64,000 nt of DNA from Taishania sp. (GTDB taxonomy: Bacteria; Bacteroidota; Bacteroidia; Flavobacteriales_D; Crocinitomicaceae), in contig JASLGM010000006.1 in NCBI GenBank assembly GCA_030150045.1, forward strand, positions 1 through 64,000, given 5' to 3'. A model generated the notes under the pieces. It did no database searches and was not told the origin of the DNA. It worked only from the letters and a program-made list of their open reading frames with translations. How positions within the stretch are numbered: position 1 is the first letter of the stretch; each line of letters begins with the position of its first letter. A program made the position numbers and the translations under genes. This document shows, piece after piece, positions 17,055-26,345 of the stretch.

Positions 17055-17438
17055 TTACATGACCATTTCCTGAAATAATCTGTCGAAGGTTTGGTCTAAT
17101 TCTTTTGCGTATCCTGGATGAGGGCGAGAAGTTTGCAAAACGGAACTTTTCACCGCTGCAATAAAACGGAATTTTTCGGCCAAATCCATATCATCAATGC
17201 GACCTGTGTAGGATGGTTTTTTACAAATGATGGCTAGTGCTTGTAGGTTTTTCTGTAATTGCTCGAGGTCAAACTCCGGTGCAATGAGCTGAATTTTATC
17301 TTCGTGTATATGCGTTGCTATGCGTAAATACTTTTGGTGTTTGCAGAACAAAATAAGTCCAATGTTGATGAACTCTTCGCGCTCAACACGAGGAACAACG
17401 CGAATAATCGCATATTCATATAAGTGATTATCTTGCAT
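17055..17438 (-). CDS. DUF3037 protein, partner of HipA-like kinase
   Basis: 127 residues from ATG 17438 (MQDNHLYEYAIIRVVPRVEREEFINIG), which is the conserved DUF3037 opening. The frame runs ten codons further upstream but those overlap the kinase C-terminus and are not conserved. DUF3037 proteins are small cytoplasmic proteins of unknown biochemical role that are commonly encoded next to a HipA-like kinase. Here the start overlaps the kinase stop by 11 bp, so translation is coupled. No helix-turn-helix is visible, so it is not a HipB-type antitoxin. Confidence 0.85.
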   Translation of the reverse strand: MQDNHLYEYAIIRVVPRVEREEFINIGLILFCKHQKYLRIATHIHEDKIQLIAPEFDLEQLQKNLQALAIICKKPSYTGRIDDMDLAEKFRFIAAVKSSVLQTSRPHPGYAKELDQTFDRLFQEMVM

Positions 17439-18207
17439 TTTTTGCTTGTTCCAAAAAGTTGTTTGCATGTTGTAAACGTATACATAAGAATTGTGCGTAT
17501 ACGTTTTTTATATCTTCAGGTGTAAGACCGCTTCCTTCCCAATCTAACCATTCTAAAGGGAGTTGTTCTACAATTTCTTTTAATATCTCAGGTGTGAGTA
17601 TAGTTGTGAAATCCTTGTGTACTTGATCTAATTCGGTAGCAAATGGCAACAATACATGATCTTTGATGAATGGGAAGGCAGTTTGTGCACTTTGTTCCCA
17701 ATTGTCCCATGAATGGTGGAAATAAAAAGCTGCTCCATGGTCAATCAACCAGATTTCTTTGTGCCAAATCAATAGATTTGTGTTTCTGAATGTTCTGTCA
17801 ACGTTTGTGATGAAAGCATCTAACCAAACAATTTTTGAAGCTAACAAAGCGTCACATTCATTAACTGCAGATTCAAATGTGAATGCGCCATTTAGGTAGT
17901 GTAATCCTAGGTTTAAACCTTTTGAAAACACCAATAGATCTTGAATTTCTTCATCGGCTTCTGTTTTACCAAATGCCTCGTGAAGATTAACATAGACCAA
18001 TTCTGGAACGGGTAAACCGAGAGCTTTTGCGATTTGTCCACCTAGGAATTCAGAAATTAACGCTTTAACACCGTGTCCTGCACCTCTAAATTTCAAGACA
18101 TATTTAAAATCGTCATCCGCTTCGACCAACGCGGGTAGTGAACCGCCTTCACGCAAAGGAATAATATATCGGGTTGCAGTTACTGTTCTTAATTGATCTG
18201 GAATCAT
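17428..18207 (-). CDS. HipA-like protein kinase
   Basis: 259 residues, about 180 fewer than classical HipA, and lacking the usual N-subdomain 1. Kinase-like landmarks are visible: a lysine in YVLKF (K39) in the ATP-binding strand, a glycine/histidine-containing loop RGAGHGVKALISE, the catalytic loop NVDRTFRNTN (D137 and N142) and a DFG-equivalent IDHG (D156). HipA kinases phosphorylate a protein or glutamyl-tRNA synthetase and can arrest growth; the target here is unknown. It is preceded by rlmN (5 bp gap) and followed by an overlapping DUF3037 gene. Kinase family is well supported, toxicity is not. Confidence 0.85.
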   Translation of the reverse strand: MIPDQLRTVTATRYIIPLREGGSLPALVEADDDFKYVLKFRGAGHGVKALISEFLGGQIAKALGLPVPELVYVNLHEAFGKTEADEEIQDLLVFSKGLNLGLHYLNGAFTFESAVNECDALLASKIVWLDAFITNVDRTFRNTNLLIWHKEIWLIDHGAAFYFHHSWDNWEQSAQTAFPFIKDHVLLPFATELDQVHKDFTTILTPEILKEIVEQLPLEWLDWEGSGLTPEDIKNVYAQFLCIRLQHANNFLEQAKNAR

Positions 18208-18212
18208 AAGTT

Positions 18213-19277
18213 CTATTTGTAGATGACTTCTTTTTGCGCTTTGTTTTTATTCGCCAATTGCCCGCATGCTGCATCAATGTCTTTACCTCTACTTCTTCGT
18301 ATATTAACTACTAATCCTTTTGACTCTAGGTATTCAGCAAAATCGTCTGTTTTTTTTGCGTCTGCTCTTTGGAAAATACCGTCGTCAATTGGGTTGTACT
18401 CAATGATATTTATCTTGCATGGTACGCATCTTGAAAATTGCACCAATTCACGTGCGTCTTCGATGGAATCATTGAAGTCTCTGAATATAATGTATTCAAA
18501 AGTTACGCGAGTTCCTGTTTTTTCATGGAAATATTGTAGTGCTTCAGATAGATTATCGAGGTTGTTGGTGTCGTTAATTTCCATTATTTTACTGCGTTTT
18601 TCATCATTTGCAGCGTGTAAGGAAAGTGCCAAATTAAATTTCACCTCGTCATCACCTAGTTTTTTTATCATCTTCGCTATTCCAGCTGTGGAAACAGTAA
18701 TTCTTCGAGGTGACATACCTAAGCCATCAGGTGAGGTAATCATTTCGGTAGAACGCAACATGTTTTTGTAATTCAGAAGCGGTTCTCCCATTCCCATATA
18801 AACGATATTGGAAAGTGGAGTGTTGTATCTTTCCTCCGCTTGGTTTTTCAAGTAAACCACTTGGTCTACAATTTCTCCAGCGCTAAGATTACGCATTAAT
18901 TTTAGTTTTCCTGTTGCGCAAAATGTACATGAAAGGCTGCATCCTACCTGAGAGGAAATACAAGCTGTCATTCTTGAAGAGGTTGGAATGAGTACTCCTT
19001 CGACTACTTTTCCCTCTTCAATTGTAAATGCACATTTAATGGTTTTGTCTGTGCTTATTTGTTGATCTTCAACTTGAATGGCGTCAATAAAGAAGTTTTC
19101 GTTGAGTACCATGCGTAAGTCTTTTGAAAGATTACTCATTTCATCGAAGGAATGTGCATTTTTCTTCCATAACCATTCAAAAACTTGTTTTGCACGGAAT
19201 TTTTGTTGACCTAAACCAACCAAGGTTTGAACCAATTCTTCGAGGTTCAAGTTTCGGATATTTGTTTTTTGTGCCAT
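18213..19277 (-). CDS. rlmN: 23S rRNA (adenine-2503-C2)-methyltransferase / tRNA methyltransferase RlmN
   Basis: 354 residues. Radical SAM enzyme that methylates C2 of A2503 in 23S rRNA (and A37 of some tRNAs). The cluster motif CxxxCxxC is CSLSCTFC (C113, C117, C120); MGMGEPLLNY, STAGIA, NLALSLHAAND and the second catalytic cysteine in DAACGQLANK near residue 343 are present. Family length is normal. A perfect promoter box lies 8 nt before the ATG, and the HipA-like gene follows after 5 bp. Confidence 0.97.
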   Translation of the reverse strand: MAQKTNIRNLNLEELVQTLVGLGQQKFRAKQVFEWLWKKNAHSFDEMSNLSKDLRMVLNENFFIDAIQVEDQQISTDKTIKCAFTIEEGKVVEGVLIPTSSRMTACISSQVGCSLSCTFCATGKLKLMRNLSAGEIVDQVVYLKNQAEERYNTPLSNIVYMGMGEPLLNYKNMLRSTEMITSPDGLGMSPRRITVSTAGIAKMIKKLGDDEVKFNLALSLHAANDEKRSKIMEINDTNNLDNLSEALQYFHEKTGTRVTFEYIIFRDFNDSIEDARELVQFSRCVPCKINIIEYNPIDDGIFQRADAKKTDDFAEYLESKGLVVNIRRSRGKDIDAACGQLANKNKAQKEVIYK

Positions 19278-19285
19278 AGCTTGTA

Positions 19286-19293
19286 CAAAGGTA
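19286..19293 (-). promoter_or_regulatory. rlmN -7 promoter box, TACCTTTG
   Basis: Perfect TAnnTTTG on the minus strand, 8 nt before the rlmN ATG and 18 bp past the end of the batE gene. It separates the rlmN-hipA-like unit from the Bat operon upstream. Confidence 0.65.
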
Positions 19294-19311
19294 AAGCATT
19301 TAGCTAAAAAA

Positions 19312-20061
19312 TCAGCGAATTAATCGGATGTGTTCGTTATTAATTATGACTGTTTTTTCATCCTCCATTTTTACTTTCCACATTTTATCAGATAATTGTT
19401 CCATGATTTCAAATCGCGAACCTACCAAAAGTTGATAGGGAGCTAAGTCAAAATTACTTAAATAGGTTGGTGCATTTGGTGTAATTATGATGCCTACATC
19501 ATGATATTCATCTTCACGAAGAAGGTAAAGTGCAGTAATGCTACTTGTTACAGCTGAAAGCAAGAAGAATAAAATGGCTGTATATCCAATACGGTAAGCA
19601 AATCTGCTTTTTAATTTTTTTGAAATAAGTAAAATGGTAGTAATTCCAAGAGAACAAAACAGGGCTATTAGCGCAAATTTATTTGAGCCAATAGCCCGGA
19701 GTTGAAAAATAAAATTGTGAATGTATGGTTCATAATCACCACGTTCTAAAGTTTTGTAAATGTATTGGCTATTTTTAAAAGCCCCTGCATGATTAGGGCG
19801 TAAGTTAATTGTAGATTCGTACGCCCATAGCGCTAGGCCGTATTGTTCTGTTTGTAAATAGGCATTACCAAGGTTAAAATAAAGATCAGGGTTTTGACTG
19901 TCTTTATTTAAACGTTGTTCCATTAAAATTATCGCATCCTCATATTGATTTAATGCAATGGTTTTATTAATGTTGTTGTATTGCCCCAAAAGTGTTGAAA
20001 TCGAACCTATAAAGATGGATGCGGTTACGAATAATCTAATATTTTTTATAATTGTTTCCAT
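19312..20061 (-). CDS. batE: BatE, TPR-containing aerotolerance protein
   Basis: 249 residues. Signal/anchor segment, two tetratricopeptide repeats (PDLYFNLGNAYLQTEQYGLALWAYE), two transmembrane helices (about 120-185) and a C-terminal SH3-like tail (DLAPYQLLVGSRFEIMEQLSDKMWKVKM). This is the standard BatE layout. Bat proteins are membrane-associated factors of the Bacteroidota operon linked to oxygen and stress tolerance; their exact biochemistry is not settled. It overlaps batD by 16 bp and is the last gene of the operon. Confidence 0.85.
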   Translation of the reverse strand: METIIKNIRLFVTASIFIGSISTLLGQYNNINKTIALNQYEDAIILMEQRLNKDSQNPDLYFNLGNAYLQTEQYGLALWAYESTINLRPNHAGAFKNSQYIYKTLERGDYEPYIHNFIFQLRAIGSNKFALIALFCSLGITTILLISKKLKSRFAYRIGYTAILFFLLSAVTSSITALYLLREDEYHDVGIIITPNAPTYLSNFDLAPYQLLVGSRFEIMEQLSDKMWKVKMEDEKTVIINNEHIRLIR

Positions 20062-21716
20062 GATAAAGCAATGTGTTTTAGTTCGTCTACTACGCCAATC
20101 AATGAAGATTGGTTGACATATGCGTATCTATTTTGGTTGAGTATCTCAATGATTATTTCAAGTTTTTCGGCGTTTTCTTCTTCGTTTTCCTCTTCTTTTA
20201 GATGTTTTAACCTTTCGCTTCGGGAACGCATTTCTTGTTCAATGTTTTTTTGTTTTTCCTCTAGCATAAATAGAATTAATGTGTCCAACTGTTTAAACAC
20301 TTCATTATCCCACGGTTCATTGGCTTGATTGATTTTGTGGAACAGATCTTTAACGATATTTGGTTTTCTTTTAAAGCGCGCAAATCTTTGTTCAAGAAAG
20401 CTGTTGTGTTGTATGGAGTTGATAATAAAAAAGAAGCAAAGACACGGCGGAAGAATTAGTAACAACCAGAACCATGGTTTTTCAATCAATACAATTGTTT
20501 TCTTAATGGGTTCAATTGTTGTGAATGGTGCAATTTGACCTTCACGTAGCATTTCTTTTTTTCGGCCTAAATCCTTTTGATATTCGTTATTGGTCATCAC
20601 ATTTAGTCGGATGGTATTACTATCGGTGATATGAATGAATTTTTCTTCAGTAGGGCTGAAATAAGCATATCTAAAGTTCGGAAGTTCTATCTTTCCAGCG
20701 TCAAGAATTTGCAAATGGAATTGATAGATTACTTTTCCTATACTTCCTTCTTTACTATGGTCATAAAGTTCTTTAACATTTGTTTCACCATAAACAACAA
20801 CCCCTTGGGGAAGTTCTAGTTTTGGTTTTTGTAGCTGATGGAAATTTCCTTTACCGGAAAGCGTAATTTCAACAGGTATAACTTCGCCTTGCCGTAAATT
20901 AGTTGTTGAAGTATATTGTTGAACAGAAAAGCTACCAACAGCTCCGTAGAAGAATTCAGGGCTTGGACTGGGTAATCGTTTAACGGTAATACTAGGTGTA
21001 TTAGAGTTTACTTGTTTTACTCCATTTTGGGTCGCATACTGTAAGTGAAAAGGTTTAAAACCAATGTTATCAACCGATAGAGGGTAAATTAATTTGTTTC
21101 CAAAATTGTAAACCCAAATTCTATTTCCGTCTTTTGTTGTTTCAGACCAATCATTGTTTACGGGTAAATCAAAGTAATCTGGGTCTCCAGAAACTAAATA
21201 ATCTTGACTTAATAAGATTCTCCCTTTGGGAAGGTTGCTAAAAAGATTAGCTTCTAATACAAATGGTTCTCCTTCGTATATTGTGCTTTTAGAAGCTGAT
21301 AATTGACCAAATGTTGTTCCAGAATTTAATGAGTTTGATTGATTTTTGGAAGAACCAACTTGAAATGTTAGGCTATTAGAGACAAATTTTTTGTCCTTAA
21401 CGTGTAGTACAAATGGACCAACGGTATACGAACCTATTTTTGAAAAACTTCCCGTGAAGAGTACGTTGTGCTCTTGGACCAGTGTTTTTGTTCTTGGGTC
21501 TTGTACGAATTTTGAACTTGAAGAAGAGCCAATTGTTTTTTGAAATGTAACGGGCCATTTTTCTGTGATTTGACCTTTTATATCTGTTGTGACTGTGATT
21601 TTTATTGCTTCATTCACACTTACGTTGGTTACATCGCTGCTTAATCGGATGGAATAATTTTGTGTCCATGCAAACGTAGAAAGACAGACAAAGAAAAGAA
21701 GGAGTAATTGTTTCAT
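20046..21716 (-). CDS. batD: BatD, oxygen-tolerance membrane protein
   Basis: 556 residues. Signal peptide ending TFAWTQ, then immunoglobulin-like beta domains (VTNVSVNEAIKITVT, LSASKSTIYEGEPFVLEANLF), one transmembrane helix near residue 410 (WFWLLLILPPCLCFFF) and a charged helical cytosolic tail with KEEENEEENAEKLE. This is the BatD/oxygen tolerance protein architecture. ATG 21716 starts MKQLLLLFF and lies one base after the batC stop; a start at 21728 would add four residues ahead of the signal peptide. Confidence 0.88.
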   Translation of the reverse strand: MKQLLLLFFVCLSTFAWTQNYSIRLSSDVTNVSVNEAIKITVTTDIKGQITEKWPVTFQKTIGSSSSSKFVQDPRTKTLVQEHNVLFTGSFSKIGSYTVGPFVLHVKDKKFVSNSLTFQVGSSKNQSNSLNSGTTFGQLSASKSTIYEGEPFVLEANLFSNLPKGRILLSQDYLVSGDPDYFDLPVNNDWSETTKDGNRIWVYNFGNKLIYPLSVDNIGFKPFHLQYATQNGVKQVNSNTPSITVKRLPSPSPEFFYGAVGSFSVQQYTSTTNLRQGEVIPVEITLSGKGNFHQLQKPKLELPQGVVVYGETNVKELYDHSKEGSIGKVIYQFHLQILDAGKIELPNFRYAYFSPTEEKFIHITDSNTIRLNVMTNNEYQKDLGRKKEMLREGQIAPFTTIEPIKKTIVLIEKPWFWLLLILPPCLCFFFIINSIQHNSFLEQRFARFKRKPNIVKDLFHKINQANEPWDNEVFKQLDTLILFMLEEKQKNIEQEMRSRSERLKHLKEEENEEENAEKLEIIIEILNQNRYAYVNQSSLIGVVDELKHIALSWKQL

Positions 21717-21717
21717 G

Positions 21718-22380
21718 CTACCAATCATTTTTTGTTTTCGTGTTTGAATTCTTCATTGAGCCAGAAAGAGTTGATCTTTTAGTTTCTGCATCCTGTTTCA
21801 TAAGTTCATCTAATTGTTTCTCAATCTTAGATGTTTGTAGTCGATTGGGTTTCAGTGAATTATTGGAATGGTTATTACTCCCAGTATGCCCTTTGCTTGA
21901 AGATGTGGATTGACTTTCACTTTCCACTTCTGATTGTTTTTCCTCTAACTTCGATGGAGAATGCGATGTTTTCATCTTTTTCTTAAGCAATAAAAAATTA
22001 TGTTTTGCTTCTTTTGAAGGGGCATATCTTATCGATTGTTTATAGTTAGCTAATGCATTTGTGAAATCTTTATTCTCTGTAAGTACAACACCTAGATTAA
22101 AATAGATTAATGAAAGAGACTTCGCGTTATTTGTATGTTGTAGAGCCATTGAATAATATAGAAACGCTTTATCAAAATTGTTTAAACGATAAGCATTTTG
22201 CGCCTTTTCAATTAGAATGGAATGATTAATATCCATATCATCAATTGCATTATAAAAGAATTCTGCAGTACTGTAATCTGCTTCCATGTATTTTGTTCTA
22301 GCTTGATTGAGATAATTCACCCAATTGGCTTGAACAGGCCGATAGGATGATATGAATATGAAAAGGAAAGAAATGATCAT
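21718..22380 (-). CDS. batC: BatC, TPR protein
   Basis: 220 residues. N-terminal hydrophobic segment, three tetratricopeptide-like units (TAEFFYNAIDDMDINHSI, FDKAFLYYSMALQ, LIYFNLGVVLTENKDFTNALANY), then a long low-complexity serine-, asparagine- and lysine-rich tail (SQSTSSSKGHTGSNNHSNN). The tail looks disordered and may mediate binding to BatA/BatB. Its start overlaps batB by 4 bp. Confidence 0.85.
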   Translation of the reverse strand: MIISFLFIFISSYRPVQANWVNYLNQARTKYMEADYSTAEFFYNAIDDMDINHSILIEKAQNAYRLNNFDKAFLYYSMALQHTNNAKSLSLIYFNLGVVLTENKDFTNALANYKQSIRYAPSKEAKHNFLLLKKKMKTSHSPSKLEEKQSEVESESQSTSSSKGHTGSNNHSNNSLKPNRLQTSKIEKQLDELMKQDAETKRSTLSGSMKNSNTKTKNDW

Positions 22381-23540
22381 TTTTTTGCAGAAAAATAATT
22401 GTCTAATCGAATAATAAGTTTGTTATCCCAAATAAGGTACAGAATAAAACTGAAGATTGCAAACAAAACAGGAATGTGGTATTTCTGTGATTTAGACACA
22501 AAAAAATCAGTGTGAATCTTTGTGTTTCTAACTTCACTCATCTGTGCGTATACCTTGAAAAGATCAGGATATGAATTGTCTACAATTTGAGTAATAGCAT
22601 TTATTTTCTTTGCAAATGAATTGATAGCGTTGGGATCTAATATGGAGACTACTGTAGCTCCATTTTCATTAGATTTAAAACCTACTTCTGTATTGTTTGG
22701 GTCAATAGGAATAAATCCACCAGATTTTGTTCCCACGCCAATTACCGCAATTTGTAAATTGTTATCTCTTATACTATTCGTTAAAGTGACATTCGCCTTC
22801 TCATGAAACTCGCCGTCAGTTAGCAAAAGAACCTTGTTAGAAACTCCTAGAATTTTTGTTTGTAATTCTGTTATCTTTTCAAGTGTCGCGTTGATGTTAG
22901 TGCCTTGATCACTAATTAGTTGCGTTTCAATGTCGTTTATGTACATACGTACGGCGTGATAATCAGTGGTATAAGGTACGTATTGATAAGATTGGTTCGC
23001 AAATAGAAGAATACCTACTGCTTCACCAGTTAATTGTTGTGTGAATGCACTTAAAGCCCTTTTCGCAACGGTTAATCTTGATTCACCCGAAAGGTCTTGT
23101 ACATTCATAGAGTTTGATATATCAAGAGCGATAAGAACTTGTGTGTTATCAGATTGTGAGGCGTAGTTCTTTACGCCAATTGCTGGACGAGCCAAAGCAA
23201 TTAGTATGAAAACAATGGTGTTTTTAAATAAGAAGTAACGGAAGAAAAGATTGGTGTTTGAATTTGGTTTATAAACGGTTCTCCATAGATAAATACCATT
23301 GTTTCTATAATACCTATTTGTTTTTCTGAGTTTTAACAAAAAAATTGTTGTAATAATTAGTGTGAAAGGAATTGAATAGAAGAACTTTGGAGATTCAAAA
23401 TCCAAATAGTGGGTTGTTTTTTGTCCGAAATAACCAAAGACAAAAAGCAACAACATCAGAATTATCCAAAGTAAAATTTCCCATGCTAAAGCAATTAGCA
23501 AAAGATCTTTGACACGATATTGAAATACTTTTTTAGTCAT
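22377..23540 (-). CDS. batB: BatB, von Willebrand factor A domain membrane protein
   Basis: 387 residues. Two N-terminal transmembrane helices, a third helix, then a VWA domain (about 125-320) with the metal-ion-dependent adhesion motif DISNSM and LLLTDGEFHE; the C-terminus ends in a final helix (IPVLFAIFSFILYLIW). VWA domains bind Mg and partner proteins. It pairs with BatA and overlaps that gene by 8 bp. Confidence 0.88.
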   Translation of the reverse strand: MTKKVFQYRVKDLLLIALAWEILLWIILMLLLFVFGYFGQKTTHYLDFESPKFFYSIPFTLIITTIFLLKLRKTNRYYRNNGIYLWRTVYKPNSNTNLFFRYFLFKNTIVFILIALARPAIGVKNYASQSDNTQVLIALDISNSMNVQDLSGESRLTVAKRALSAFTQQLTGEAVGILLFANQSYQYVPYTTDYHAVRMYINDIETQLISDQGTNINATLEKITELQTKILGVSNKVLLLTDGEFHEKANVTLTNSIRDNNLQIAVIGVGTKSGGFIPIDPNNTEVGFKSNENGATVVSILDPNAINSFAKKINAITQIVDNSYPDLFKVYAQMSEVRNTKIHTDFFVSKSQKYHIPVLFAIFSFILYLIWDNKLIIRLDNYFSAKK

Positions 23541-24543
23541 TTGTATGGAAAAGTAATGTGTTTAATAACCAATAACTACCAAGACAGATTAAAGCAACCC
23601 ATAAAAAAGGAAGTGGTGTAGCTTTGGAAGATTTCTTGTTATTTTGATGATCTATTTTTCTTTTTTCTAGAACATCTATTTCTTTATAGATATTCCTTAA
23701 AGCGTTTTCGTTCATAGCATGGAAATACTTACCGTTTGTAATACTTGCCATCTGCTGGAGGGTAGCCTCGTCTATACTGTTCTCATCCACTTCTTTACTT
23801 ACACCATATGGATTGATAATTTTACTAGGCTTTTGTCCCATTCCAATAGTGTACACTCTAATTCCCTTCATTTTTGCTAAATGAGCAGCTTCAATTGGAG
23901 ATATGTCTCCTGCATTATTACTACCATCTGTAAGTAAGATGATTACTTTTGAACTGATTGCTTCATCACGAAGGCGGGTGACTGCTGTACCAAGACCAAC
24001 TCCAATAGCCGTTCCTCGGGCAATACGCATATCTGTATTTGCCTCATCAATTTTTCGGATAAGCATTGGATAGTCGGTTGTTGCAGGACACATTGTAAAT
24101 GCTTGACCGGCATATACCACAAGACCGATTCGATCGTTTTTTCTTCCTTGAACAAAATCTTTAGCTACTTTTTTTGCAACATCCATTCGGGTAGGGTTAA
24201 AGTCTTTATCTGTCATTGATTTGGAAATATCCATTGCTAGAATAATATCAATTCCATTTTGAGCATTTAAACCCAATTGAACTTCCCATTTGTTTGAGTA
24301 AGGCCTCGCTAGAGAAAAGAAAAGTGCGCTTACTCCAATAATAGGTATAATAGAAAGGATTCTACGGAAAAGAGAAATACGTTTCGAATAAGAGGCAAGT
24401 TTTTCACTTTGGAAATGGGTAACTTTCCATATCCCTTTTTTATTAGCATCTTTTCTTAATAGAAAGTAGGACAGAAAAGGGATAATTATCAATCCTAGCA
24501 ACCATAGAGGCTCTCCGAAATACCAACTCCCAAGTTTAAACAT
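23533..24543 (-). CDS. batA: BatA, von Willebrand factor A domain membrane protein
   Basis: 336 residues. Two transmembrane helices near the N-terminus, a VWA domain (about 92-300) with DISKSMTDKD and LLTDGSNNAGD giving the DxSxS...D metal site, and a C-terminal helix (LPFLWVALICLGSYWLL). The architecture and the order batA-batB are canonical. It overlaps the upstream gene by 8 bp. Confidence 0.88.
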   Translation of the reverse strand: MFKLGSWYFGEPLWLLGLIIIPFLSYFLLRKDANKKGIWKVTHFQSEKLASYSKRISLFRRILSIIPIIGVSALFFSLARPYSNKWEVQLGLNAQNGIDIILAMDISKSMTDKDFNPTRMDVAKKVAKDFVQGRKNDRIGLVVYAGQAFTMCPATTDYPMLIRKIDEANTDMRIARGTAIGVGLGTAVTRLRDEAISSKVIILLTDGSNNAGDISPIEAAHLAKMKGIRVYTIGMGQKPSKIINPYGVSKEVDENSIDEATLQQMASITNGKYFHAMNENALRNIYKEIDVLEKRKIDHQNNKKSSKATPLPFLWVALICLGSYWLLNTLLFHTND

Positions 24544-25477
24544 TCCCTTTTATTTTATTGATTTCTTGTTCTATTTCCATTAAAACAAACTCTGTTCTGA
24601 GTAAAATGTCTTTATGCTTTTCTTCAGATCTTTCTGTTGAACCGAATTTTACTTGATCCGTTTCATCTAACAGCTGTTTGATTTTTAGTGCTAATTTTGG
24701 AGAAATATTTTTTATCGCTAGAAAAGTGATCAAATCTGTTGTTGTTTTTTCGTGATAATTCTCATTGAATTCTTCCCCTAAATATTGTTTGATAATTAAA
24801 GAAAGTTGACTGTAATGCTCAATCGTTTTTTCATTTTTCCATAACTCTAAAATTCTTAAACGCTTAAGTTCTAGCTTTGCTTTGTCAATGGGGATAATGA
24901 AAAGGTCTTCTGCGTTTGCTAAAGTCTCATTCTTTTTCTTTTTTAGAGAAAGGAATTTCCAAATAAGGAATGATGTAATGATAGATAAGGAGATGAAAAA
25001 TAATTTGATTAAAACACTGTTGTTTGTGTCTAATTCTAATTGTGCAAAATCTTCTTTTAAGGCATATGGAGCATCATTCGCTAAGTCATTGTTTTGAATA
25101 TTAAGAATGGCATTTGGGAAGCTTACTTTTTTATTGTCGACTTCAATGAACTGATCTTTGATGTAGTATATTCCTGTATCCCATGGTGTTAGTGTAAATT
25201 GACGTTCCCAAATAAAATAATCATCTTGTTGATAGGTGGTATCAGTAAAAAGTAAGTCCATATCCAAACGACCGTTTTCAACTACATTACGAATGTTTTC
25301 TTGAATTTGATAGGTAGAAGGGAAGTGTATGTCTTTGGTTAACTTATTTCTATAAGAAAAAGTTACTTCTACTGCTTTCCCAATTTCTGTTTTCTCAGGG
25401 TTGACTACAATCAATACATCTTGAGTAAATGACCATGAGGAAAAAAATAAAATGATATAAAAAAATAGTATTCTCAT
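24536..25477 (-). CDS. Bat-operon membrane protein between DUF58 and BatA
   Basis: 313 residues. Signal peptide (ends SFTQ), a beta-rich extracytoplasmic domain (VNPEKTEIGKAVEVTFSYRNKLTKDIHFP), one transmembrane helix about residues 158-177 and a charged helical cytosolic tail that resembles the tail of BatD. A protein of this type normally sits at this position in Bacteroidota Bat operons and has no agreed name. The overlaps of 4 bp (upstream) and 8 bp (downstream) show translational coupling. Confidence 0.75.
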   Translation of the reverse strand: MRILFFYIILFFSSWSFTQDVLIVVNPEKTEIGKAVEVTFSYRNKLTKDIHFPSTYQIQENIRNVVENGRLDMDLLFTDTTYQQDDYFIWERQFTLTPWDTGIYYIKDQFIEVDNKKVSFPNAILNIQNNDLANDAPYALKEDFAQLELDTNNSVLIKLFFISLSIITSFLIWKFLSLKKKKNETLANAEDLFIIPIDKAKLELKRLRILELWKNEKTIEHYSQLSLIIKQYLGEEFNENYHEKTTTDLITFLAIKNISPKLALKIKQLLDETDQVKFGSTERSEEKHKDILLRTEFVLMEIEQEINKIKGNV

Positions 25478-26343
25478 TTTCTTATTTTAAAATGTTTTCC
25501 TAAAATCGGCACATAATCTTTTCCTGTTTCCAATTCTATGATTTTCACCCCTTTTTTTTCAAACGTTTGTTTCGAATTGTTATACTTTCGAATAAAATCT
25601 CCATGGAAAACGCTTTTGTTCCATCTTTTGAAAGTGTTTACCCAGTAAGCGTTTTCGGATTCAGAATGATATACCTTCATAAATCCATAAAGAGGAAAGC
25701 GGGACTCAAAACTGTCAAATAAACGCAAGGCAACGAAATCATGTTTATTTACACATTTTAATAATTCTTTATCGTTGATTGAGTCAACTAAATAGTCACT
25801 GATTGAGAATATATAAGCAGGTTTAGTTAAATAAGCATTTATAGATTTTAAGGCTGTTGAAAAGTTACTCTTCTTAGTCGATGGGGTGAAACGAATTAAT
25901 TCTGTAATTATTTTTAATGTATGTTTTCTTCCAACTGCAGGAGGGAAAAATTTTTCTGCTTTATCGGTGAAGAGGAGTACACCTACTTTATCTCTGTTTC
26001 GAAGAGCTGTAAATAGTAGAATAGCCGCTAACTCGATCATTAGGTCTTTTTTGGTTCCAACTGAACCGAAATTCATGGATGCCGAAAAATCAAGCATAAG
26101 TACAATTTCTAGATCTCTTTCTTCTTGGAAAATTTTTACGTGTGGAGTATTGTATCTTGCTGTTACGTTCCAATCAATATGGCGAACATCATCACCAACA
26201 ACATATTCTCTAACGCGATCAAAAGACATTCCTTGTCCCTTAAAGGCGGATTTATAATTGCCTAAAAATATGTTTTTAGAAACCTTGTTAGATAAAATTT
26301 CTAGCTCAATAAGCTTTTTAGCTAAACTACTTTTTTCTAACAT
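25474..26343 (-). CDS. DUF58 VWA-like protein
   Basis: 289 residues. DUF58 signature GQGMSFDRVREYVVGDDVRHIDWNVTAR (residues 36-63, quoted here in part: DDVRHIDWN) followed by a VWA-like domain with a metal motif DFSASM. Found beside MoxR ATPases throughout bacteria, where the ATPase is thought to remodel VWA-type partners. There is no signal peptide, so it is cytoplasmic or peripheral. It starts 2 bp after the moxR stop. Confidence 0.9.
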   Translation of the reverse strand: MLEKSSLAKKLIELEILSNKVSKNIFLGNYKSAFKGQGMSFDRVREYVVGDDVRHIDWNVTARYNTPHVKIFQEERDLEIVLMLDFSASMNFGSVGTKKDLMIELAAILLFTALRNRDKVGVLLFTDKAEKFFPPAVGRKHTLKIITELIRFTPSTKKSNFSTALKSINAYLTKPAYIFSISDYLVDSINDKELLKCVNKHDFVALRLFDSFESRFPLYGFMKVYHSESENAYWVNTFKRWNKSVFHGDFIRKYNNSKQTFEKKGVKIIELETGKDYVPILGKHFKIRK

Positions 26344-26345
26344 AC

